From Steinernema hermaphroditum (Eukaryota; Nematoda; Chromadorea; Rhabditida; Steinernematidae), in contig CM059621.1 of assembly GCA_030435675.1 (NCBI GenBank), forward strand, positions 11,408,001-11,472,000: a stretch of 64,000 nt of DNA, given 5' to 3'. This document shows, piece by piece, positions 25,759-36,199 of this stretch. Every line of letters begins with the position of its first letter. Positions within the stretch are counted from its first letter, which is position 1. The translations under genes were made by a program, and so were the position numbers. The notes under the pieces were generated by a model that was not told the DNA's origin, ran no database searches, and saw nothing but the letters and a program-made list of their open reading frames with translations.

Positions 25759-25805
25759 CCCCGTTTCCGATAGGACTGACTGTTCGAACAAGTCCAGAAA
25801 CGGGG
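25759..25805 (+). repeat. hairpin 3' of the small peptide gene
   Basis: CCCCGTTTC (25759-25767) pairs with GAAACGGGG (25797-25805), and inside it GGACT (25773-25777) pairs with AGTCC (25791-25795) around a 13-nt loop. The gene's stop codon is about 160 nt upstream, so the hairpin may lie in the 3' UTR or just beyond it. Confidence 0.45.
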
Positions 25806-26187
25806 TTTCTTAGCCTTAGTTATGGCTTCGTAGCTGTGCAACAAGATGATTTTCGAACAATTAGCAGAAGCCTCTCATATTTCTTCTATTCAAGGTAAAC
25901 TGAGCTTCTTTGGTTCGATCACTGCGTTTTCCAAACAAACACGACCGTGATCACCGCTTTGTCAGAACCGATTAGTGCGTTCGCAACAAAACGGTCCCTG
26001 GTCGCCCCACCCCCGCCGGCGGATTTCGACAATTCGGCAACACTTCTACGTGATCCGCGGCGTCTCCGATCGATCCGTTGAGAGATCACAGAGGTTGCGA
26101 CGATCCAAATCGGCCGATTGCTCCATATTCGGAGATTGCGTCTCCTTTATCCACTCTCGCGTCTTCTTCTCGTCTCGTTGCCTCCAG

Positions 26188-27498
26188 ATGCGTCTCCTCT
26201 TACTCCTCCTTCTCCCCTGCCTCGTCTTCGCAGGTCCCACCACGAGCGACGAATTCGAGGGCGAACTCGGCTGTCCCGAGATTCCGGACGAATCGTGCTG
26301 TCGCGAGAAGTGGGACCGGCGCTGTGTTCCCAGGAACTGCGTCTTCCACGTGATGCGCCACTGCCCCGACAGGAAACCTCTCCTCTTCGGACGCGGCTCC
26401 AACCTCGGCGTCAAGAGCATCAGAAGAGCGCCCGTGAAAGAAGAGGTTAAGCGTGTCCTTGACCACTGAAGCCTTGTCTTCTTCAGCCAAAATGCGGAAC
26501 TCGCGAAACGGGCTATCAGCCGTGCACGAGCAAGAGCGTCGCCAACAAGCTCTTCATGTCCTGCTGCCAGCTCTACGCTCCCCCCGAGTGTCATCACATG
26601 TGCCACTATGAAACCGACCATACGGACGCCAAAAATATGGTAGGTGATGAGGAATCCGATTCACTGTTAATGGCCTAAAAAGGTAGTCGGGATAGTGGGG
26701 ATGAGTCATCGACGGTGGCGGTGCGATGTGCTCCAGAATTACAATTCCAGTGACTGACAACCTATTCAGGGAGTTAGGGTGATGGGCACCTTTCAGCGAG
26801 AGGTCATAAATCAGGAGAGTGATTGACATGAATGGGGAAGGTGATGGGATCAGAGGTGCTGGGAAAATTGCGAAATCACTGTCACTGGGTTACTGTATCG
26901 AAGACGGCAACCATAAGGATTTATTCATTACTGATATGCCTGAAAATCTAGGGAAGGGGATAAGCATAACCGAACAGTCATGACCATATGATAGCCATTC
27001 TCTGTAGAGCTCAAGAACGATCTAGAGATTCCTAAATGCGACAACCGTATATTCAAACATTAGAGAACTTTCCCTTCTTCGTTTAATCTCATTAAACTCC
27101 AAAGAACAGAGCTTCAAATCCGTACAGCCAAACCAGATCCAGGACCACGATCTCTGTGTTCTGGTGACACCTTCCATCATCTTCTTCTCTTTTTCAGCTG
27201 ATCGACACCCTCAAGGGAAACAAGTGCGCGCTGAAGCACTTCGCGACGATCCTCTACTGCGCGTCGCAGAACCGCGACAACCGGCGCTGCTGCATCGATC
27301 TCGACCTTAATGTTCCTCAATTAAGGGTAGGCCTGCACCGGCGGTCCATTAATCCTCTTCCAGGTGGGTTCGCGCTGCCTGCGGATGTGCGATCCGTCGG
27401 GAACGTCGATCGACAGAATTACGCGCGCCGACGCGACGTGTTTCTTCAATTGGAACGTAATTATGTTCTGCCACCACAGCGGCATCAGAGAACTCTGA
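26188..27498 (+). CDS. secreted DB-module protein
   Basis: Four exons (26188-26445, 26487-26639, 27198-27326, 27364-27498) join in phase 0 throughout and give 224 residues. The Leu-rich signal peptide (MRLLLLLLLPCLVFA) directly follows a CCTCCAG acceptor. A short Cys-rich stretch (CPEIPDESCCREKWDRRC) comes next. The C-terminal 130 residues show the DB module pattern (PF01682, unknown function, nematode extracellular proteins): FMSCCQLYAPPECHHMCHYE, a helix with Cys, then a CC pair (RRCCIDL), VGSRCLRMCDPSG, and a final CFFNW...MFCHH. The cysteine order matches the family. The second intron (558 nt) is long for this window; the others are 41 and 37 nt. It lies in a row of three secreted-protein genes on the same strand. 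Confidence 0.85.
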
Positions 27499-27611
27499 TG
27501 CGGTGGACAGTTATGAGCGTGTAAAAAGAGATTAAATTATTGTTCCCATGACATAGATCGTCCGGGGTTGATATAAGGGAGGCGCGGAAGTGCGAGGGGA
27601 AATCCGTTGCA

Positions 27612-29586
27612 ATGCGGTCCACGGTTTTTCTTCTCTTTTTTGTCCTCGATCTGCAAAGCGCCTTCGGCTGCATGGCCACCGAACAACACAGTATGCCCAA
27701 GGCTACCGACGGTAGGTTCTTAGAAGTACGGTAATTATGGTCGAATTTGTCGTTGTGTCATCATGGGCAGTGGATCTTCAAGTGATGGCAAAATTCGAAT
27801 CGAAAATCAGAGACAAAATTTAGATTATTCAGTATACAAAGAAATCTACATATAAAAAGAACTCGTAGATTCTTTGAGTGGTATCACAATTAAGGAAAGG
27901 ATCAAATATGGATTTCGATGGTTTGGATGTACCTGTCTTCTGTAGTTTTTCAGTTGTCGATTAGACAGAAAATAGACAAAAAACGTCGTGCAAACTTTGC
28001 CTTCAAGCGCAAGGCAGAGTTCGCCGTTCGTTCCGAAAACGTTTCAGCCCCTTGCTTTAGAGGCTGCCCAACATCATGCTGAAATCAGTTTCTCAAAATT
28101 CCCAGTAGTTTTCAAGAAACGGACCTTAGGATCCACACAGTTTTGCTGTCCAATTCTCGGTCTGTCGGTCCCGAAACGACTTGCATGACGGACACGACCG
28201 TAGTTCCCGCGTTTTCTACGCACTTATCCAATCTAGACGCGCGTGGGCTCATTCGACTCGCCAGAAGCTGCTGAGCAAAATGTTCCCAAGCGCGGACCTG
28301 GTCGTCACCTATTTCGGCCAAAAAGAATGAAAATATTGCGCAACACGTGCTGCGCCGGATAGATCGTGTCGGGACCGAGGTTTCACATTCTGAATCCTAA
28401 GGTCCGTTTCTTGAAAACTACTGGGTTTTTTTGGGAAACCGACTTCACCACCGTGCTCAGCGACCCCGAAAACATCTTTTTTTACAAAATTTTCAGACGA
28501 TTTATAAAACTTTTTTTATCCATGACAGGGTCCTTTTAAATCCAACGTTTCCAATTGGTGGAATACTACAACAAGGCATAAGAACAGCATGTTGGTGATA
28601 CTCACAGCTACTATGCCCACATAAGTATTCCACCAGCTCATCTCCACTTTAAGGAAATCGCGGTCAAATTAAAAAAAATGACCCTTGGATTCTCAAAAAG
28701 TATGATTACCCGAGACTGTGTTTCCAAGTCCACCCTCACAATGGCTTTACACATTGAGTGGATAGATGTCTGTTTGCTGCCAATGTAGAACTCTCTTAGC
28801 GCTATCTTACCCTCCCTCACCTGTGCTCATTCATAAAAGACGATATTAGAGGAAAACACTCAGAATAAGAGGTTGGTCCAAAACATTAAAGGGGTTGTTT
28901 CATACTACATACTCAGACATGTTGCACTGGCATTTAGACGAAACTTGATATGGAGCCCTCCACTTATAAATCTTTAGCTGTAGGTTAGTATATTTGTTAC
29001 ACTACACGGATTTTGAGTGATTCTATAAAGTTACAGCCAAAATAATAAAAGCCACACAAAGAGACACACAACAAGATTTGCAACAATAGGACCCTCGCTG
29101 AAACAAGGCCAAATAAGTCCTAAGTGTCGGTTAAGGTTTAGAAGATCATTTAGCAAAATTAACTTCGATATTAAACATGTTCATTGAACTTTCTTTATTA
29201 TTTTGGGTCAGGAATTCTGCACAGGCGTTCTAAAGATTTAATTCCAGAGCCAAGAAAGTGTTGTGCAATGACCATACTCGATCCTGCGTCTACAGCGGCA
29301 GCTTCGTTCACCCCAGCCTTGGACACCTGTCCACCAACCACCCAGATCCTCTGCGAGTAGGTCGCCTCCAAGAAGTGCCTCTAGTCCCATCCTCAGATCG
29401 AACAACGCCCAGGCGACGATCATCCTGGCCAACGGTGAGCAACGCGTTCTGGCCACTTCGGACGAGAACGAAACCTTCTCGGAGATCATGATCGTGTGCG
29501 TAGAGGGCGCCTGGGGCCTCGAGGAGGACGACCACGAGGAGACGCCCCCCATCGCCAGGGTGCTTTGCAACGACCTCGAGCAATAA
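27612..29586 (+). CDS. secreted C6-domain protein
   Basis: Three exons (27612-27711, 29296-29356, 29397-29586) have matching phases 1 and 2 and give 116 residues. The signal peptide (MRSTVFLLFFVLDLQSAFG) is followed by CMATEQ, a linker, and a C6-type domain: CPPTTQILC, then ATIILANGEQRVLATSD, IMIVCVEGAW and IARVLCNDLEQ. PF01681 (C6) domains have this pattern of paired cysteines around a beta-rich core with a Cys-x(2-4)-Gly-x-Trp element; they are secreted and of unknown function. The first intron (1,584 nt) is about forty times the usual size here and contains a foldback element at 28.1-28.4 kb. AATAAA lies a few bases after the stop codon. The stop is 20 bp from the stop of the minus-strand stomatin gene. 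Confidence 0.75.
28077..28455. mobile_element. foldback (inverted-repeat) element in the C6 gene intron
   Basis: Arm 28101-28134 (begins CCCAGTAGTTTTCAAGAAAC) is the reverse complement of 28392-28425 at 33 of 34 positions. The arms are separated by 257 nt. Weaker complementarity extends outward to about 28077 and 28455, and inward around TCGGTCCCGA. No ORF of note and no target-site duplication could be read. This is most simply a non-autonomous foldback or MITE-type insertion; a long hairpin transcript is an alternative. Confidence 0.6.
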
Positions 29587-29589
29587 TTT

Positions 29590-29596
29590 AATAAAT
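29590..29596 (+). terminator. polyadenylation signal of the C6-domain gene
   Basis: An AATAAA lies within about ten bases of the TAA at 29584-29586 and just before the stop codon of the opposing gene. The transcript's 3' end must therefore overlap the last exon of the minus-strand stomatin gene. Confidence 0.5.
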
Positions 29597-29606
29597 CTTT
29601 GATCTC

Positions 29607-32015
29607 TCATTTCGCCTTATTCGCGTAGTCCTTGATCTTCTTGAGCACGAAGCGGACGGCTTCCATCGGCAGCGGAATCACGATGGTTCGGTTGTGTTCG
29701 GCGGCGACATGGGTCATCGTTTGCAGATAGCGTAGGTGGAGGGACACTTTGTTGCCCGAGATCACGTTGGCCGCCTCGGTCAGGGACCTGAAGACGGGTG
29801 GATGAGGGTGGCCAGGGGCTGAAAATACCTACTTGCTGGCGAGGCGTTCGCCTTCGGCGGCGATGACGCGCGCCCGGGCGTCGCGAGCGGCTTCGGCCTC
29901 CGCCGCCATCGAACGCATCAGCTGGTGGGGCAGACGGATGTCCTTGATCTCCACGCGTTGTACCTTCACGCCCCAAGGGTCCGTGCCTTCGTCCAGCACC
30001 TTCTCGATCACCTGCAGAAATTATTTGGAGAGTCAGCTATCAGTTCCAAGATTTCAGTCCGGAATCTTTCAGTCAATTCCCTATGGAAGACTACGAAAAA
30101 CATAAAAACCAGGAAAACATCCACAGCCAACATAAATCACCCAGTTCGTTCAGCGGCACAGAAAAAATGGCCTCGAGAAGGCCGAATGGCCGCAAATCTA
30201 GATGTTCACATTTCACTCAAAATTTGCTTGACGAAAGAAGATCCATAGAAACTTACGTTGGCGATGATGTCCCTCTCGAGAAGCACCTCACTCAGGGTCT
30301 TCGTGCCCAACACGTTCCTCAACGTCGTCTGCGCCAGAAGCTTCGTGCTGAACTGCGCGTCGTTGACATTTGTCACCGAAATGACCGGGTTGGAGATCTG
30401 GAAGTAGATGACGGCCTCCACGGTTACCGTAACCGAGTCTCTGCTGAGGATTTCCTGTGGAGGCACGTCGAAGGAAAGTACGCGTAGATCAACCTAGAAC
30501 TGGTAGTCTATAGACTCGTTATTAGGGCAGTCGTACCATCTTGTAAGTGTCTATACAGGGCATCAGGAAGAACATTCCGGGACCTTTAGTCCCTTTCTTG
30601 GTGAGACGACCTAGTCGAAAGACGACAGCACGCTCGTATTCCCTTAAGTCCCTGTTTGTTGACTGAAAAGGGAGGAACCTACTTGGCCACTTTCAAGCAG
30701 AACACGATGCAGAAGGGAAAGGTAATGAGGAGGATGATGGAGAGGAAGAAGAGGCAGCCGTCGATGTAGGGCGTCCGGTGCTTCTTCGAGTCGTCGAAGA
30801 GGTGCCGACTCCGGATCAGCCAGCTCTGGGACCGCGTTCGCACTTGGATGTCCTCCAGTGTGTTCTGAAAGTGTGTCCTACTTGAAATCACCTTGAAGTG
30901 ACCCCAAAGATAGTCTTCTAATCAAGGAAAAAAGTGTGTAAAGCAGGATAACTATATTCTGCATTACTTGGCCAAGATGGCATCAATCAACTTGTAACAT
31001 GACACCAAGATTCTATCGGGAAAACAACGAAAACAGAAAGTTGTTGAAGAACACAGCACTTGACAAGCACTTTCAAAATTTCGCCAACAAATTAAGTGCT
31101 ACTCGGGCAAGTGCTCAAGGAGCTTGCCTAAGAGGACGCGAAACGTTTCCCGGAGTGTTAAGTCCGAAATGAATTGCTACTCACGAAAACAATGCGACTC
31201 GCGAAGAGAGAAGTGCCCGATTTCATCGAAAGCAGCCAATTAGAAAGACGACTCCGATAGGAGTGACTTAATTAATTGGCTTCCGGGCAACATTTCCCTC
31301 AAAAACACGAAGCTATCCGTTTGCAGTGGGTGATAGATGAATTCACGCATATTGGTTGATACGTTGTCCACACAGGGAGATAGAAAAGTGGCACCCCACA
31401 TGTCAACAGCAATGGTCATCTAAAAGTCAGAATATTTCGGATATCCACTTTAGGTGTACATTGTCAACACATTCTCAGATATAGAAGAACATTTAACTCA
31501 ATCAGATCGCTTCGAAAGTATCAACGAGACGCAACAAAGGATATTCAGAATCACAACACCCGGAGAAAGGCAATCCATGCAAACTGGCTTTTCTTCAACC
31601 TCCTATTCATTCACCTCCTAATCTAATAACTAAAAAAGAAGTGGCTCGGAAATTCGATTTCGCTCCCTTCCTATTGTCTTCAAACTCCCTCCACCCTAAA
31701 AGGGGTGCACAATCATCTTACAGTCCCTACCATTCTGTGCGGGGGCCGTTCCAATTTCTCGAGGCCGACGTCGAGGGCCGTGGGAGCGGTGAGATGGCTA
31801 CGGTCGGGCCTCATGAAGGCGCCGCTCCTGGCGACGGAGCTTTCATGGGAAGAGGAGCTCCTCGACATGTGGGGACTGTCCTCGAAGCTCTCTCCGGGAG
31901 TGACAACGTCGGAGGTGAGGGTGTGGGTACGCCTCATGAGACGCTCCCGCCGCTGGCTGAGGGGCATCATGGAGAGCGGAGTGTGCGACAGGTGCCCGTG
32001 CTTCGGACTCGACAT
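29607..32015 (-). CDS. stomatin/MEC-2-like membrane protein
   Basis: Six exons read on the minus strand (32015-31731, 30864-30683, 30642-30537, 30493-30257, 30011-29833, 29787-29607) close in phase to 389 residues. A long Ser/Arg/His-rich cytoplasmic N-terminus (about 120 residues) precedes one hydrophobic hairpin ([20 protein letters not shown]) with the central proline typical of stomatins. The band 7/PHB domain follows: [75 protein letters not shown] and [20 protein letters not shown]. It ends with LHLRYLQTM and [10 protein letters not shown]. Stomatins bind cholesterol, oligomerise at the inner membrane leaflet and tune ion channels (mec-2, unc-1 and the sto genes in C. elegans). The 40-nt intron at 30643-30682 uses an AAG acceptor (ACTTAAG), chosen because it restores the family sequence KVAKEYERAV. 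Confidence 0.88.
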
Positions 32016-35000
32016 CGCCGGCCTCGCGCCTGTAAGAGTGGATCAGAAGGGCGCCGTCGAATTAATTACGCGATCACAACACACGGCGGAGGGCGAAAAC
32101 AAAATCGGCGAAAGCGACACTAAGAAGGCGCATGATGGAAACAAGATGCGGGCCCGATCGACAGCTGACTGCGGTCGCGCGGATAATGTGTCCCGAGGGA
32201 AAAACGCGAGAATTGAGGACCTCAAGGTCAAAGGCGCAAAAGAAACAAAGCGGGAAATAAGTGCGAACTCGAGACCCGCGTTTGTCAGAAGTGCGCCCAA
32301 AGCGCGCCTCCACTCCGCGCCAAACTTTACTAATCGAACCTCGCACAGAGCCCTCATCGCATCAAAAACTCGATCAAACTGCTCCGTTTAAATAGCAAAG
32401 GAGAAGAATAGTTTTGAGCAGTGGGCACCTTCAAAGGCATGGGTCGAAGAACGATGGAAAATTTGGCTATTTCGTCGCAGAGATATGCGGTGTTATCAGA
32501 TGCATAAGGCGAAATAGAATTTCCAAAAATAGTCACCAGAGACTTCGATCTCTTTGAAATGATAGAAAAAAGAAGCTACTATCATTCATTTACTCGGTGA
32601 AGATGGCATTTCGGCAGCTGTCACGGTGACTCAATGTTACCCTTCATTACCGTAATGTTGTGCATGACATATATCAAGGGTCGGCTTAGTCCATTGTCTA
32701 GAGATTTAAGGTTAAAAACGAGCTAAATGCGAGCCTGCGAAACTCATTTCTGAGAGAGCGAACGGACGACACGATCGATCGCCAGGAACAGAAATGAACG
32801 ACTGTGATCCATAAGGGTATATTTATTTGTTTCGCCTATCATGAGACGAAACGGATCGTTTGTTTGGAAAGATCAGGCAAGGACAGAAAAGCCATGAAAG
32901 ACCTACAAGCAGTATACACTGGAATGTGATCACCGTCGATGTCATTTACATTTACATTTATTAGCTATCTCTGTTCACATCACATTCACACGTTCACACA
33001 TGACAGATGTCGCTGCAAAATCGTTTGCGAGTCGTATTAGGTATGTTTTAGAATTTTTTGTTTTCTAAGAAGAAACAAAATCTCTAGGCTGTCTGCCCTA
33101 CTATCTTAATGAATTCAAGTGGGTTGGATTTCAGTTTTTTCTTTTGTCAGAAATGCTCAAATTCCACAGGACCTTTCTTATAGAAAATATAACATTACCA
33201 AATCGCAACATTTTTCAAGAAAAGACACGTGAAGGCAATGACCTTCAAGGTATAGCCATCTTATTATGAAGGCGATATGGTAAAGGGTATAAAGGGAATA
33301 TGTTGTGGATACGTGGAACAGAGATGACCATAGTAATATCTAGTAATAAAAAGTGACTCTCCAATCATCCGAAACCAAAATCTTCTCGACAACAATGCAG
33401 TTGTATACGGCACTTTAGAGCACAACAAAGAAAAACAAACGCGACTCCGGACTTCTGAAATCAAAACGTTATCGAGGCGGCGATCTCGACAAAGTCGGCT
33501 TTTGGCGTCGGCAACAACAACGGCAAAAGCGAAGAACCGGCGACTACGCAACAAAGCGACTGTGTTCGATTGTAAAGCGACGACGAGGAACAAGCGAGAA
33601 CACTCTCGGCTCAGGCCCGCTCAGCCTCAGCTTGGAAGCGTTTGATTGATCGGCCCGAGGGCGATCGATCGGAAAGCGTGAGCCGATCGGCGTGCGCAGA
33701 GGACTTCGAAGGAGGGGAGCGCCACGGGGGGACAGATGCTGGAGGAGGCAGCCAGGCCGATTAACGCCCGATTGAGCAATTATTTTAATGAGAATTATGA
33801 GTAGAGCGAAAAGGTAGAGCGAATAGTTCTGGAAAATGACGCTCTGAATTGTAACCAGTTCGGAATTTACGACTCGGATCGGAAGGCAGCTGGCGGTGGC
33901 GAAAAACAAATCGCCCGGATCGGATGCCGGATTGAAAGCGATTTTATTGGACGCAGGAATGCGACGGTTCGAAGAACGAAAAATTCGAACAGCGGAAAAC
34001 TCAGAATTTGAGGTAATTTGGTACGGAATGGAAAGGTACGCTTCCTGAGTGAAAGACATTCAATTTCAAATTCAATAATAGCCTTCTGAAACAATTTGGC
34101 TCGCTGAGGCCATAGATGAAAACACTAATTGTAGGCTACATGCGAGAGTGCACATATAGAGGCAGTAGGAATGCCATGGATTAAATCGTTGAGTCTCAGG
34201 TCGGAAGTCAGCAAGTCGGGGTCACAGTTAGAAAAGAGACCTAGTGGAACTCGTTAAGAACTGCATAAGTAGGCTACGTCGATTCTGATTTCTTAGAGAG
34301 GGGATCAATCCTGAGCAAAAAAAACGCGTCTTGCGCCGAAAAACAGTAGTTGTAGTTGAAAGAGAAGCGCTCTTCTGAGATGCGATCAATTTCCAAGTCA
34401 TGCATCACAAAGTAGCTTTTCATATGACCTGTACTATAAATTATTTCGATGCTAAATTAGAAAATCTTCGGGTCTGATTACTCTCAGGAGTTTCCAAAAG
34501 CAGTCAAAGTCGCATGGGTAGAGTCATCTAATGTGGCGAACAACTGTTTATTGACTATAGGTCCTTTCTTCTAGATCGGAGCATTGCTCTGTGCTACTTG
34601 TGATTCAATCTCTGTCCTGACCTCTGTGTTTTTGATCTTCTTTTGAGTGTTCCGGATCACGTCCCCCCGGGGAAAGTGTATGCCTTTTCACACAGGAAAT
34701 CGGCTAAACACTGCCCTCATCATTCAGAACCAGCTGCTCGCTTCCTCGTTTCCGGTCTACGCTTCGATCGAAAACATTAAAAAAGAGCGAATTTCTTATG
34801 ATTACCGTATCCACAGCGTAAGCCGCCTTCTTACGTCCGCCGTTCATCATCCGCTTTACAGCGACGTTCCGCCGCGTTCACTCATAACTTTTTCACTTTT
34901 CTCACTTCGACGCTCCGCGGCATCTTCGGGACAGCTGCCGGGCGAAGCCGTGACGCCAAGCAAGAGAGGAGAAGTCGGTCAGCGGCGGTCAAGGCCCGGC

Positions 35001-35832
35001 AGGTGATGAGGCCTCGTTCATCGTTTGCCGAGAGACGAGAAACGTCGCCTGAAACGCCGTCGAAAAAGCCGGAGTGATCGATTTGAAGGTGACCGAAGAT
35101 CGCCTAAAAAAGGCCCTTTTGCTCCGAGGTCGACGACGCTGTGGTTCCCAGAAGTGAAGACGGAAGAGATCGTTCTTTTTTTGAATGCTTCAGATAATTG
35201 GCAAAGGTGTGTAATAGGCTTGTACAGGCATAAGGTTATGCATAAGTTGCCAGTTTCTGTTTGTAGTGATCATATATGCTAAAAAACAACATTTTAATGT
35301 GACCATCGCAAAGTTTCAAGATCTAAGAGGAATCACAAAAGATTACACAAAAGCGACGGCGTCTTAAACGTTGAAATCATTAGGCGATCACAATCTGGAA
35401 CACATCTTTGATCTGAACTGCAGAGATTTACGACCGAGGTTGCATATCAAACAAGAAATTGCACGGTTCTCTTGAAAGAATCGACTGATCTTCCATGTGT
35501 GGCGTCTGCTGGAACCATTTGGAGGGCAACTTCAGTGAGAGGTCGAACAATCTGATGGAATCCACTTTGAGTCTTTAGAATATACATATGTAAGATTGCA
35601 AGTGAGGTGATTTGACACAACCTCCACAAGTCGACGTGCAGTTTCGAAGGCGGTCTGGTGGAAATCTGCCGGTGGTCAAAAAGAGTCTCAGTGGGTGAAA
35701 GGAGTCAATGCGAAGTCATTTAAAGCCGGTTCACTTCCTCTATGAAGACGAAATCGCTTAACTCTAACTGTTCGTGGCCTCTATTGGAGTGCTTTTGAGT
35801 GAGTGTCCAGAACAGCCATCAGATGCGGACGT

Positions 35833-35878
35833 CGATTGAATCTTGATCATAAGGATAGATTATGATCGAAGATTCAAT
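35833..35878. repeat. near-perfect 19-bp hairpin with 7-nt loop
   Basis: Left arm 35834-35852 (GATTGAATCTTGATCATAA) pairs with 35860-35879 (TTATGATCGAAGATTCAATC) with one bulged base. The loop is GGATAGA. Outside it, ATGCG near 35823 and CGCAT near 35892 allow further interrupted pairing. No gene lies nearby. Confidence 0.6.
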
Positions 35879-36199
35879 CCGAAGGCCACCTCGCATCTTG
35901 AACCTTTCTAGTCCATCAGAACGGCCAGAAAAATCTATTGGATGCAGTTATTTCAGAGGACCACCAGCTACTTCCCCGTCCATCTACACCGTCTTCTTGC
36001 AGTAACCCACAGCTCTCCTCAGAATTAATTCATTCGATCTCCAGAGTGACCACCGCCTTCGCCATTTGCATTTCCGACGCCGTTGCGCTCGGGAGACCTC
36101 ACACGTTTCGCCTCGGAATTCACTTAAGCGGCGGCGCCCTTTCAAGGCCGACCCTAAGTGGGCAGCGAAAAACGCGACGGTGCAAACGGCGATTATTTT

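Noticed and set aside
31705..32391. 228-codon plus-strand frame
   Set aside because: Antisense to the first coding exon of the stomatin gene and the GC-rich promoter beside it. The minus-strand exon is phase-consistent and starts with a good Met.
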